Assembly (NCBI RefSeq): GCF_013760845.1
Contig: NZ_JACDUU010000002.1
Span: 372,001 to 436,000 of the forward strand
Direction of reading: 5' to 3'
Source: [Anoxybacillus] calidus
Lineage (GTDB): Bacteria > Bacillota > Bacilli > Bacillales > Anoxybacillaceae
Length of the DNA: 64,000 nt
Both the position numbers and the translations under genes were made by a program. Of this stretch, positions 1 through 10,361 are shown one piece after another (position 1 is the first letter of the stretch; every line of letters begins with the position of its first letter). The notes beneath the pieces are model-generated. The model had not been told where the DNA came from. It ran no database searches and saw only the letters and a program-made list of their open reading frames with translations.

Positions 1-35
1 AATCAAGTTAATATGATTCGGGATGGAGAACGGGA

Positions 36-79
36 GACTCATGCATTTTCCTTTATTAGGATATGTGTGAGTCTTTTTT
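36..79 (+). promoter_or_regulatory. glpF leader terminator, probable GlpP antitermination target
   Basis: An inverted repeat (36-45 pairing with 64-73, GACTCA/TGAGTC at its base) is followed directly by six T residues and lies 40 bases before glpF. In Bacillus the glpFK and glpD leaders carry such a terminator, which the antiterminator GlpP overrides in the presence of glycerol-3-phosphate. The structure is visible; control by GlpP is inferred from the family. Confidence 0.6.
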
Positions 80-114
80 GTTTCACTGTCCCATAAAACA
101 AAGGGGGAAAAGAA

Positions 115-939
115 ATGACACCATTTATGGCTGAGCTTATCGGAACGGCTATGTTAATTGTTTTTGGTGCCGGAGTATGCGCGGGAGTCAGTTTAAAAAA
201 ATCGTTTGCGCAAAATTCAGGCTGGATTGTGATTACAATGGGATGGGGGTTAGGTGTAGCGGTAGCTGTCTATGCAGTTGGGCAATTTAGCGGCGCGCAT
301 CTGAATCCTGCTGTCACGCTGGCACTAGCGTTTAACGGTGATTTTCCGTGGGCCGATGTACCTGGGTATGTTTTGGCGCAGCTGTTGGGGGCTGTGATTG
401 GAGCTGTGATTGTGTTTTTGCATTATTTACCGCATTGGAAGGAAACAGATGATGCCGGAACGAAATTAGGAGTATTTGCGACAGGTCCTGCTATCCCTCA
501 TTATTTTGCTAACTTATTAAGTGAAATAATCGGAACATTTATTTTAGTTGTTGCCATTTTATCGATAGGTGCTAACAAGTTTACGGAAGGATTAAATCCT
601 CTCGTTGTTGGCTTTCTTATTGTTAGTATTGGTTTGTCATTAGGCGGTACAACAGGATATGCAATTAATCCAGCGCGAGACTTAGGTCCACGTATTGCTC
701 ATTTCTTGCTGCCGATACATGGAAAAGGGTCGTCAAACTGGAAATATGCATGGGTTCCAGTAGTGGGCCCTCTGCTTGGAGGTTCGTTTGGCGGATTATT
801 TTACAAAGCGATTTTTCTCGGAAAAATAACGCCATCTTTTTGGTACGTATCAGCGGCTATGCTTATCGTACTTGCAATTACGTTTTCATACGAACGAAAA
901 ACAAAATCGCATTTACAATCGAAACGTGTAGCGCTGTAG
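115..939 (+). CDS. glpF: glycerol uptake facilitator GlpF
   Basis: This 274-aa protein is an aquaglyceroporin of the MIP family that lets glycerol diffuse across the cytoplasmic membrane. Both half-helix signatures are intact: HLNPAV near residue 62 and AINPARDLGPR near residue 187; the Asp after the second NPAR is typical of glycerol-conducting members. Six hydrophobic helices can be followed along the chain. A GGGGGA ribosome site precedes the ATG. It is followed after 39 bases by glpK in the same direction, so the two form a glycerol uptake and trapping operon behind the leader terminator at 36-79. Confidence 0.95.
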   Translation: MTPFMAELIGTAMLIVFGAGVCAGVSLKKSFAQNSGWIVITMGWGLGVAVAVYAVGQFSGAHLNPAVTLALAFNGDFPWADVPGYVLAQLLGAVIGAVIVFLHYLPHWKETDDAGTKLGVFATGPAIPHYFANLLSEIIGTFILVVAILSIGANKFTEGLNPLVVGFLIVSIGLSLGGTTGYAINPARDLGPRIAHFLLPIHGKGSSNWKYAWVPVVGPLLGGSFGGLFYKAIFLGKITPSFWYVSAAMLIVLAITFSYERKTKSHLQSKRVAL

Positions 940-2469
<1,530 letters not shown>

Positions 2470-2478
2470 CGACATATC

Positions 2479-2527
2479 GTGCACTAGATGATGAAAAAGC
2501 CTTATCACCTAGTGCACAATTTATTTT
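2479..2527 (+). terminator. terminator after glpFK
   Basis: A nine-base perfect stem, GTGCACTAG (2479-2487) with CTAGTGCAC (2509-2517), is followed by an AT-rich tail containing a short T-run. It lies ten bases after the glpK stop and probably ends the operon. Confidence 0.6.
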
Positions 2528-2691
2528 CGGAAAAGAAAAAAGTTTTGAAATATCATTATATAGATGGTAATATTTAGATGGTGGAACAAGTATTACCATA
2601 AGAGAGAGTTATGCTGGTCATCTATGTTTACAAAATGGGTGCGCTAATATAGAAAAATTATGCATCTTGTCAAAAGTGGAGGAGAAACACA

Positions 2692-3247
2692 ATGTTTTCG
2701 TACAAAATAGATGATGAAGTTTCACTACATTTATTGGAGAAGCATCATGCAGAAGAAGTGTTTGAGCTAGTCGATCAAAACCGAGCTTATTTGCGAGAGT
2801 GGCTTCCTTGGGTAGACAACATGACTTCACCGGAAGAATACCATACGATTCTTCCCATGTGGCTTCGGCAATTTGCGGATGGTAACGGATTTAACGCAGG
2901 GATTCGTTACAAAGGCAAATTAGTTGGCATGATTGGACTTCATGCGATTGATAGGGCAAACCGCAAGACAAGCATCGGTTAATTATATCACCGAAGAGGC
3001 GCAGGGGAAAGGCATTGTAACAAAAAGCGTAAAGGCGATCCTTGATTATGTGTTTCGTGAACTCGGACTTAATCGGGTTGAAATTCGCTGCGGTGTACAT
3101 AACAAAAAAAGCCGTGCTATTCCTGAAAGGCTTGGTTTTGTCCAAGAAGGAATCATTCGCGACGGTGAATGGCTGTATGACCATTTTCATGACCTTGTTG
3201 TCTATAGCATGTTAGCGAAAGACTGGCTTGCCAACTCTGAGAAATAA
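2692..3247 (+). pseudogene. GNAT acetyltransferase (RimJ/RimL type), frameshifted
   Basis: Two overlapping reading frames together give one GNAT N-acetyltransferase of about 184 aa resembling RimL/YdaF-type ribosomal protein or amino-acid acetyltransferases. The first half runs to the KTSIG segment near 2,978 and the second begins at NYITEEAQGKG, which holds the acetyl-CoA-binding QxxGxG loop. Removing one A at about 2,981-2,982 restores a continuous frame (GYYITEEAQGKG). The start ATG has a GGAGGAG site. The single extra base may be a true mutation or a sequencing error, because the rest of the gene shows no decay. Confidence 0.85.
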
Positions 3248-3424
3248 ATAGGCATCTATACATTTGCTAAAGCAAACTATCAAAAACGATCCAGTTTGTC
3301 CTTCTTTTTCTGCGTGGCGAAGCGGTACTTCAAGCACAATCGAAATGATGTCGACAACAGTGCCCAGCTTATGAATGCTTTGCACATGAATGGAGCCATT
3401 GTTCAAAAATAGGTTTCATTTGAA

Positions 3425-3491
3425 AGGCTGTCTCATGAGGAGTGACCTTACACATCACAAGATGAGGACCGCTTTGCTTTTGAGACAGCCT
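3425..3491. terminator. hairpin between acetyltransferase relic and c-di-GMP gene
   Basis: AGGCTGTCTCA (3425-3435) pairs perfectly with TGAGACAGCCT (3481-3491), followed by TTTT on the plus strand. The loop is about 45 bases. It sits just beyond the stop of the convergent minus-strand gene, so it could serve both directions. The 3,250-3,420 stretch before it shows no supported gene. Confidence 0.5.
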
Positions 3492-3507
3492 CTTTTACAA
3501 TATGATT

Positions 3508-6075
3508 CTAGTTGATTCCTTTTTGTAACAACCGCTTTGCTTCCTCGCTTTTTAATGGTGGACTGATGAAGTAGCCTTGCGCTTCAACACATCCTCTATT
3601 AGCTAGATACTGCAGCTGTTTGTCATTTTCAACACCTTCAGCGATGACGTTCATATGAAGGTGTTGTGCCAGCGCAATAATCGTATCGGTAATCGCCCGA
3701 CCATCGTGAGAATGCGGACAATCGCGGATAAACGATTGATCAATTTTTAATGTATCAACATCTAATCGTTTTAAATAGCCAAGCGACGAATATCCTGTGC
3801 CAAAATCATCGATGGACAGACGAACGCCTAAATCTTTGATGCGGCGCAAATTATTTAAAATGGTTGGTTCATTATAAATCATCATATTTTCAGTAATCTC
3901 AAGCTCCAGCCATTCCGGAGAGGCTTTTAGATCTTTCAATGCCGCTTCCATTCTTTTTGCAAAATCTTGATCTTGCAACTCTTTGACGGAGACGTTGACA
4001 GCGATGCGAATCGGCTCCAATCCTTCTTGTATCCAAGCTTGTTGCTGTTTCAGCGCTTTTCGCACAATCGACTCGCCAATGGGAACAATCAAACCGCTTT
4101 CCTCAGCAAGCGGAATGAACTGATTTGGCGGGATCACACCCTGCTCAGGATGATACCAGCGAACGAGCGCTTCCATAGCGACGATCTTTTTTGTTAATAC
4201 ATTAATAATCGGTTGAAAGACAATCGAAAGTTCATTGTTTTTAATCGCTTTGCGCAAATCGCTCAGCAAAACGATATGTTCAACCGTTGGACGAGCGACT
4301 TCATTGGAATGGACATAATAGCCGTTTTTCCCGTTCCGCTTTGCTTCATACATCGCTACATCTGCGTGTTTCAGTAATGTTTCCGCATCGATTCCGTCAT
4401 CTGGATAAAAAGCGATTCCGATGCTTGGAGTAATCAATAAATCGATATCGTTTATTTGAATCGGTTCCTCAAATATACGTAAAATCCGATGGGCGATATC
4501 GGTCGCTTCTTCCTTTGCTTGAATTGGCGTCAAAAGAATCGCAAACTCATCTCCACCCATTCTAAAAACGATTCCTTTATGCTGCATTTCTTCTTGTAAA
4601 ATGGCCGCTACTTGCTGGAGTACGATGTCCCCAACCGTATGCCCAAGCGAATCATTCACATGTTTAAAGCGATCTAAGTCCATATACAATAAAGCGAATT
4701 TGCTTGACATTCGTTTCGCTTCTGAAATAGCTTTAGAAATATGTTCTTGAAACATTCGGCGGTTTGGCAATCCGGTTAACGCATCATAATAGGCCATTTC
4801 CCGGATGCGCTCACCATGTTCAACACGCTCAGTAATGTTTTTCGCAATGTTGAAAACGCCGGTGATTTGATTATTCACAACAATCGGAACAGAAGTGACA
4901 GTTAGATATAATAAATCATTATTTTTTGCGCGAATGCGGATATCGTAATGTTGTGAATCCCCTTTTGCTGCCTTCTTAAATAATTCGAGCGATTTATCTA
5001 AATCCTCAGGAATGACTAACGGTTGAAAATTCATTGTTAATAACTCTTCGCGGCTGTATCCGGAAATGTTGATGGCCGCTTGGTTGACGGAAGAAACCGA
5101 GCCGTCTAACTCTAATGAAAAAACCGCATCTTGATTATGTTCAAACAATGATTGATAGCGTTGTTTACTTTCAAGGAATTCCCTTTTCATTTTTGCTTGT
5201 TCAAGCGCAAGTCCTGCCCAAAGAGAAAAGGTGCGAATGAATTCCAAATCTTCTTCTGTCGGTTCGTATGCGTGGCGATGATAAATCGCAAAAGTACCAA
5301 GCACTTGTTTTGTCGACGAAAAAATCGGCATTGACCAGCAGGCGTATAACCCGTGTGCCAGCGCGAGGTGTTTAAAATCGTGCCAGCGCGGATCGGTTTC
5401 AATATTAGAGACAATAACCGGCTCTTCGTAAAAAGCGGCTGTTCCGCATGAACCGGCATTCGGCCCGATGGAAGAACCGTCAATCGCTTCAATATATTCT
5501 TTCGGCAAACTTGGTGCCGCTTTATGATAGAGACGTTTCTTATCTTCATCCAATAATAAAATCGAACAAACGACATCAGGATGAATCGTTTCGACGGTGC
5601 GTGCAAGTTCATGCAAGACGAGCGTTACGGAGATGCCTTGAGTGATTTTTTCAAGAATTCTTTTGTGCGCAGCTAACATTTGCTCATTCCTCTTATGCTT
5701 GGTAATGTCATAACAAGTAATAAGAAGGACGCTCTTTCCTTCTTCTGTTTGCGTAACGTGGACAAATTCTTTCATAAATAGCGAGAGTCCGTTTTTTGCC
5801 ACTGTGCGAAACTCTAGTATATGCACGTTATTCGATTTAGTTTGTGAGAGATATTGCAGCTGTTTATGTATATCATCTTGATCTTCTTCATGTACAATCT
5901 TAAGAATCGAAAAGCCAATTAACTCCTCACGCTCATAGCCGAGACAATCTAAAGCAGAATCATTCACATCTATAATAATGCCTTCACAATCTAAAACAAA
6001 CTGCATCGCAGGCACGAAAAAATGGTAGTCCCTATGGTTTGAGAGAATCATTACATACAACCCCAATCTAGCCAA
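3508..6075 (-). CDS. PAS-GAF-PAS-GGDEF-EAL cyclic-di-GMP signalling protein
   Basis: This 855-aa protein combines a PAS domain (about 20-130), a GAF domain (about 150-295), a second PAS (about 305-430), a diguanylate cyclase domain with an intact GGDEF signature at 507-511 and a phosphodiesterase domain with an intact EAL signature at 635-637. Such proteins make and/or break cyclic di-GMP in response to ligands bound by PAS/GAF. No transmembrane segment is evident, so it is probably cytoplasmic. The listed start is a TTG without a clear ribosome site; the ATG at 6,051, preceded by a G-rich stretch, is a good alternative. Both catalytic signatures are canonical, so either activity is possible. 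Confidence 0.9.
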   Translation of the reverse strand: MARLGLYVMILSNHRDYHFFVPAMQFVLDCEGIIIDVNDSALDCLGYEREELIGFSILKIVHEEDQDDIHKQLQYLSQTKSNNVHILEFRTVAKNGLSLFMKEFVHVTQTEEGKSVLLITCYDITKHKRNEQMLAAHKRILEKITQGISVTLVLHELARTVETIHPDVVCSILLLDEDKKRLYHKAAPSLPKEYIEAIDGSSIGPNAGSCGTAAFYEEPVIVSNIETDPRWHDFKHLALAHGLYACWSMPIFSSTKQVLGTFAIYHRHAYEPTEEDLEFIRTFSLWAGLALEQAKMKREFLESKQRYQSLFEHNQDAVFSLELDGSVSSVNQAAINISGYSREELLTMNFQPLVIPEDLDKSLELFKKAAKGDSQHYDIRIRAKNNDLLYLTVTSVPIVVNNQITGVFNIAKNITERVEHGERIREMAYYDALTGLPNRRMFQEHISKAISEAKRMSSKFALLYMDLDRFKHVNDSLGHTVGDIVLQQVAAILQEEMQHKGIVFRMGGDEFAILLTPIQAKEEATDIAHRILRIFEEPIQINDIDLLITPSIGIAFYPDDGIDAETLLKHADVAMYEAKRNGKNGYYVHSNEVARPTVEHIVLLSDLRKAIKNNELSIVFQPIINVLTKKIVAMEALVRWYHPEQGVIPPNQFIPLAEESGLIVPIGESIVRKALKQQQAWIQEGLEPIRIAVNVSVKELQDQDFAKRMEAALKDLKASPEWLELEITENMMIYNEPTILNNLRRIKDLGVRLSIDDFGTGYSSLGYLKRLDVDTLKIDQSFIRDCPHSHDGRAITDTIIALAQHLHMNVIAEGVENDKQLQYLANRGCVEAQGYFISPPLKSEEAKRLLQKGIN

Positions 6076-6250
6076 AACGATGTTTTAGCTGTAGAAAAAC
6101 AAATTTATAAAAAATATTGCACAATTATGCAAATGCAGGTAGGCATGACTATTTTATCATCATTTTTCGATTTTTGTAAAAAAAGTCGAAAATAATCATC
6201 AAAATGTTGGAAAGTGTATTTAAGTTTTTAGAATGGTTTTTATGAAAGAT

Positions 6251-6277
6251 TGTAAGATTTTCATTTTTGATTCGTCT
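6251..6277 (+). promoter_or_regulatory. possible ECF sigma-type autoregulatory promoter
   Basis: TGTAAG at 6251-6256 and CGTCT at 6273-6277 are separated by 16 bases, resembling the TGAAAC-N16-CGTC pattern of Bacillus ECF promoters, and lie 36 bases before the sigma gene. The -35 match is only partial. Confidence 0.3.
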
Positions 6278-6312
6278 AATTGAGTAGAACAAAGTGAAAA
6301 AGAGGAGAAACC

Positions 6313-6810
6313 ATGGATAAGAAGGAACGCATGGAAGAATGGTTTTTGCGCTATGCCAAAGATATTAAAAATTTCCTGATCTATTACACAAATCAGAGCG
6401 ATGTCGAAGATTTTGTACAGGAATGTTTTTTACGAGCGTGGAAAGGGTTTGATCGTTTTGCGGAAAAATCTGATCCGAAAACATGGCTGATTGCGATTGC
6501 TCGAAACGTCGCAATTGATGCAGCGAGGAAAAAAGCTTTATGGCGCTATCTTCCTGCTCCATTATGGAAGAAAATAAAAAGCAATGCACCGGCACTCGAG
6601 ACATCGCTTATTTTGCAAGAAGAAATGCAGGAATTGTATAGAGCGATCCATCAACTAAAACGGTCGTACCGTGATGTGGTCATTTTGCGCGGGATTATGG
6701 AATTATCCGTGGAGGAAACAGCGCGTATTTTAGACTGGAGCGAAACAAAAGTAAGCGTGACGTTTCATCGGGCGCTTGCAAAATTACGGACGCAAAAGAA
6801 AGGAGAGTGA
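6313..6810 (+). CDS. ECF-family RNA polymerase sigma factor
   Basis: The 165-aa protein has the two-domain layout of extracytoplasmic-function sigma factors. Region 2 contains DVEDFVQECFLRAWKGF and a following SDPKTWLIAIARN stretch; region 4 contains LKRSYRDVVILRGIMELSVEE and an HTH ending in TFHRALAKLR. ATG follows an AGAGGAGAAA site. It is six bases upstream of a membrane-anchored protein that is likely its anti-sigma factor. It resembles SigX/SigW-type factors but the exact class cannot be assigned from sequence alone. Confidence 0.9.
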   Translation: MDKKERMEEWFLRYAKDIKNFLIYYTNQSDVEDFVQECFLRAWKGFDRFAEKSDPKTWLIAIARNVAIDAARKKALWRYLPAPLWKKIKSNAPALETSLILQEEMQELYRAIHQLKRSYRDVVILRGIMELSVEETARILDWSETKVSVTFHRALAKLRTQKKGE

Positions 6811-6816
6811 AAAACA

Positions 6817-7743
6817 ATGGATGAAAAACAACACGAACTATTCGGAAAGATGCGCCGATTTCCAAAATATGATATGACATTCAACGAGCAGCAACGATTA
6901 TTAGCAAACATTAAAAGGGAGATTGCCCATGCAGAGCGCCAAAAGAAAAGAACATCTATCATAATTAGTATGGCTGCAGCTCTCTTTGTACTATTTTTTC
7001 CGATATATATTTTTACACAAACGAATATCGAATTTCAGCAGAAAGAGAAAGCACAAGACTGGACGCTGAGTCCAACGTTCGATTTGTTAAATAAAGACGG
7101 GTCAGTTGTGTATCATAACGCTGTCAGAGGAGTAAAGGGGAAAATCGGTTTTTTGGAAAACGGAATGAAAATCGTTGCGGGCGACCAGGAGTCTGTTGCG
7201 AAAATGTTTTGGTACGTATGGGGAGAAGAACAGCAACTGATTGGAAAAACATTGCGGGCAACAGCTACGCATAAGGAAACAGGCGAATCATTTTTATTAA
7301 ATGAAACGACATTGCAAGCGCCACTTTACGGGGAAAATGCCTCAGCGTTAACAAGTTTTCAGCCGTTCCCGAAAGAAGGCATTTGGAAACTTGATATTCA
7401 CATCGATGGGAAATATTTTGCCTCTATTGTGATTGATGTGCTGCCGGAATATATTCAAACGAAACAGGCAACGTTTTACTTAACCTCTGATGAGCTTTAC
7501 ACCGGTTTAAAGCAAAACATTATGCTGAAAGTTGATGGAAAGCGGCAAGAAGATAAGCTGACAGTAAAAGCGGTGTACAATCGCACTCATCAACTTTCAT
7601 TTACTTATAAAAAATCAGCGGTGTACTATACGACTTCCCGTCAGCCCGTTACGCTATATGAAGGAAAATTAACGTTAGACCGCGCCGGTGAGTGGAAAAT
7701 CACGGTATTAAATGAAACGGTCAAAGTTCACGTGAAAAAATAA
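6817..7743 (+). CDS. probable membrane-anchored anti-sigma factor
   Basis: The 308-aa product begins with a roughly 48-residue charged cytoplasmic segment, followed by a single transmembrane helix (about 46-66, SIIISMAAALFVLFFPIYIF) and a large extracytoplasmic region rich in beta-strand-like sequence. This topology, together with its position six bases after an ECF sigma gene, indicates an anti-sigma factor that holds the sigma at the membrane until an envelope signal arrives. A GAAAGGAGAG site precedes the ATG. The outer domain is not one I can name with certainty; it resembles DUF4871-type sensor domains of Bacillus. Confidence 0.7.
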   Translation: MDEKQHELFGKMRRFPKYDMTFNEQQRLLANIKREIAHAERQKKRTSIIISMAAALFVLFFPIYIFTQTNIEFQQKEKAQDWTLSPTFDLLNKDGSVVYHNAVRGVKGKIGFLENGMKIVAGDQESVAKMFWYVWGEEQQLIGKTLRATATHKETGESFLLNETTLQAPLYGENASALTSFQPFPKEGIWKLDIHIDGKYFASIVIDVLPEYIQTKQATFYLTSDELYTGLKQNIMLKVDGKRQEDKLTVKAVYNRTHQLSFTYKKSAVYYTTSRQPVTLYEGKLTLDRAGEWKITVLNETVKVHVKK

Positions 7744-7865
7744 GAGACGAACAGCAACACAACCGGTCCAATTGCCGTGATGGAATAGGAACACGACTAA
7801 ACAAAATGCCGCGTTTTTAGAAACACTCTGTTAAATATATTATAGTTGAATTTGTATATAAAAAA

Positions 7866-7887
7866 TGGACTTCCAAATGCGGAAGTC
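7866..7887. repeat. short perfect hairpin in intergenic region
   Basis: GGACTTCC (7866-7873) and GGAAGTCC (7880-7887) form a perfect eight-base stem, and a second imperfect hairpin (CTTCTT/AAGAAG) follows at about 7,895-7,926. They lie between the anti-sigma gene and the exporter gene and may act as a weak terminator; there is no clear T-run. Confidence 0.4.
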
Positions 7888-7945
7888 CCTCTATGCTTCT
7901 TAAACAACGCCTCCGCGTTCAAGAAGTGTACTTTTGAAAATTCTA

Positions 7946-7974
7946 TTTTTGTTAACTGGAAATTTGTGTATAAT
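7946..7974 (+). promoter_or_regulatory. candidate promoter for the LysE-type exporter
   Basis: A perfect TATAAT -10 box (7969-7974) has a poor TTTTTG at -35 with 17-base spacing. The exporter ATG is 32 bases downstream. Confidence 0.4.
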
Positions 7975-8005
7975 TCAAATATATCCATTTTTTGGAGGTT
8001 TGGCT

Positions 8006-8638
8006 ATGAATGTAGAAACATGGTTAACCGTTTTGGGTGTTGGTATAATCATTGTTTTATCACCTGGTCCACAATGGGCGATCACGATTAAAAATAGCTT
8101 GTCTTCAAGAGAATATGGTTTTTATACGGTTTTTGGTATGTGTACTGGGAGTATTGTTCATATTACGTATTGTTTATTAGGAATCGGTGTGATTATTTCC
8201 CAATCAATTTTATTATTTAACGTTGTGAAATGGATCGGGGCGGTTTATTTGATTTATTTAGGATTGAAATCACTCTTTACCAAAAAACAACAGAACGGTT
8301 TTCTGACTAAGAATGATCATGTTTCTAATCAATTAAGTAGGTGGAAATCCTATCGTATGGGCTTGCTAACATGTTTGTTGAATCCAAAAGCCACTTTATT
8401 TTATCTGTCTTTGTTTACTCAAGTTGTACAACCTGGAACTTCAATCTTTGCACAGTTGTTTTACGGTTTTTCGGTTGTAGGAATAGAAATGATATGGTAT
8501 TCACTCATCGTTATTTTCCTTACCCACAATGATATACGAAAAGGATTTATGGCGATTTCCACATGGGTGGAACGCATTTCTGGTGCCATTCTTATCTTAT
8601 TAGGAATTCGTCTTGCCATTTCGAAACCAAGTAACTAA
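8006..8638 (+). CDS. LysE/RhtB-family amino-acid exporter
   Basis: This 210-aa integral membrane protein has the LysE/RhtB layout of about six transmembrane helices. The family motif near the N-terminus (LSPGPQWAI) and the later TCLLNPKATLFYLSLF segment are present. Members export amino acids or their derivatives, such as lysine, homoserine or threonine; the substrate here cannot be told. The open frame extends upstream to 7,934, but the TTTGGAGG site at 7991-7998 fixes the ATG at 8,006. It appears to be a single-gene unit with its own promoter. Confidence 0.88.
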   Translation: MNVETWLTVLGVGIIIVLSPGPQWAITIKNSLSSREYGFYTVFGMCTGSIVHITYCLLGIGVIISQSILLFNVVKWIGAVYLIYLGLKSLFTKKQQNGFLTKNDHVSNQLSRWKSYRMGLLTCLLNPKATLFYLSLFTQVVQPGTSIFAQLFYGFSVVGIEMIWYSLIVIFLTHNDIRKGFMAISTWVERISGAILILLGIRLAISKPSN

Positions 8639-9095
8639 TCATTGTTTGGTTTTGAAACAACTTTTTTGTTACTCGTTGCCCCGTTTGTTCAATAAAGAAG
8701 GGCGTATCATTTATGGAAGCAATGCCTTCATTCGTATTTGTAAAGGGAATCCATTATTTTTATGAAATCCGATTCAGTTCTATTTTAGTCGAGCCATCTT
8801 TGACACCATACGCTCTCCTTCACTTATAACCAGAATTCCTTGTAGTTCACGAATTTCATTATTGTACTAATCTGCTCCATCATCAACCTTAAACTTTAAT
8901 AGAGCATTTAGAAAAAACAACAGCGTTAGATGAGGAAGTGAACCAAGGAAGCGGCAAAAGAATGAGCTTCCGATGTTATCAACGATTATGTGATTTTAAT
9001 AGAATACTTAAACGTTTTCTAATGGTAGAACGGCTGTTTATCGATGAAGAAAAAGAAGAACCTGGCTGACGGCTCCATGTTTGACCTCATATACG
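8639..9095. other. non-coding or decayed stretch with one orphan frame
   Basis: No intact gene is supported here. A 58-codon frame at 8,893-9,069 on the plus strand has protein-like composition (charged helical text ending DEEKEEPG) but no plausible start, so it looks like the C-terminal relic of a lost gene of unknown family. Confidence 0.35.
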
Positions 9096-9127
9096 AAGGC
9101 TGACACTTGTTTGCGGTCAGCCTTTTT
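9096..9127 (+). terminator. rho-independent terminator
   Basis: AAGGCTGAC (9096-9104) and GTCAGCCTT (9116-9124) form a strong stem followed by a T-run. It is oriented for the plus strand, where only an orphan frame precedes it, and overlaps the stop codon of the minus-strand gene. Confidence 0.65.
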
Positions 9128-10196
9128 AGCTGTTTTTTATGTGTTTTTTCTCTTTTTGAAAAAACCATTTTAATACGCTTGGAACGACGAGGATAATAAA
9201 AAGCAGGCGGATGAATTGCAACGAGCTGACAATGGCCGGGTCACCACCAACAGATTGGGCTGTCAATACCATTTCGACAAGCCCGCCCGGCGCCATACTT
9301 AAAATCGCCGTTGGCAATGAGAGATGAGTCATTTTCGCAAACAGGTAACCGCACCCGAACGAAACGGTAATTAAAATCAATGCCAACAAGAAATAAATCC
9401 AGCCAAATTTTCCCCCAAGTTTCAAATCTTCTATTGTCATGCGATTGCCCATGCTCATCCCGACACTGATTTGCGCAAAAATCAACAGCCCAATCGGAAT
9501 CGAGAGTAATGGTACACCAATGACATTCATGATGGCCGTGGCTGCTAAAGGTCCGATGACAAAGGCGGCAGGAATGATGTTTCGAAGCAGCCAGCCAGCA
9601 GCGATACTCACCGCAAACCAAAGATAATGGCCGCTGGACTCACGAGCGCCGAGAGAAAAAAGAGCATTCCGCGAAGAATGGCCATCAAATAAACGAACAA
9701 CAACAAATGGCACAACGAACACAACGGTAAGCAGGCGAATCGTTTGAAAAATGGTGACTAACGCTGTATTTGCTTTTAACGATTCACTCGCCGCAACCAT
9801 TTCCGATAATCCGCCGGGAATTGAGGCAAACACGCTCGTCACGCGGTCGATGCCAATGAATTTTATCACGAACAGGCTGTTTAGTACATTGACACTAATA
9901 ATGACAATCGTAAGCGCGAAAAACGGGAGGATATACGGTCCAACAGCGATAAATGTTTCTTTTGTAAACGACAACCCGAAATAAATTCCTAAAATGATAA
10001 GCCCAAGATTCGTAAGAACGTTCGGCGCCGTTAACGTCCGCTTCGTCCACGTCTTCCATAACAACATTCCTGTAATGGGCCCAAGCATCCAAGGGATGGG
10101 GAAGCCTAAAGCATAAAACAGCAGCCCACTCAATCCAGCAATGAGATAAGTTTCGATGATTTTAAAAAATAGGTGATTTTCTCTTGCAGGCAACAT
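9126..10196 (-). CDS. AbrB-duplication family membrane protein
   Basis: The 356-aa protein is almost wholly hydrophobic with about ten transmembrane helices and an internal repeat: the segments FASIPGGLSEMVAASESL and LSMAPGGLVEMVLTAQSV are the paired signatures of the AbrB-duplication (COG3180) family, often labelled 'AbrB transcriptional regulator' or 'ammonia monooxygenase'. It is a membrane protein of unknown transport role, not the DNA-binding AbrB. An AAAGGAAG site precedes the ATG. It stands alone on the minus strand. Confidence 0.85.
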   Translation of the reverse strand: MLPARENHLFFKIIETYLIAGLSGLLFYALGFPIPWMLGPITGMLLWKTWTKRTLTAPNVLTNLGLIILGIYFGLSFTKETFIAVGPYILPFFALTIVIISVNVLNSLFVIKFIGIDRVTSVFASIPGGLSEMVAASESLKANTALVTIFQTIRLLTVVFVVPFVVVRLFDGHSSRNALFSLGARESSGHYLWFAVSIAAGWLLRNIIPAAFVIGPLAATAIMNVIGVPLLSIPIGLLIFAQISVGMSMGNRMTIEDLKLGGKFGWIYFLLALILITVSFGCGYLFAKMTHLSLPTAILSMAPGGLVEMVLTAQSVGGDPAIVSSLQFIRLLFIILVVPSVLKWFFQKEKKHIKNS

Positions 10197-10361
10197 CCGT
10201 ATAAGCTTCCTTTCTATTCGCTCTAACTTGTATTGTATGTGAAAAATTTGGAAGAGAAAAGGAGTTTGCTTTATTATCGGTCAATGATTAGTCATTCATA
10301 CAAAAGAACACAATATGTAAGGTAATGTTATTATTCAAATCATTCTTTTTAGGTGGGGGTT

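Noticed and set aside
3212-3406. 64-codon minus-strand frame overlapping the acetyltransferase end
   Set aside because: The first half looks slightly protein-like but there is no ribosome site and it overlaps a better-supported gene; not enough to call a gene.
5187-5612. 141-codon minus-strand frame
   Set aside because: Alternative frame inside the GGDEF/EAL gene, with no family pattern.
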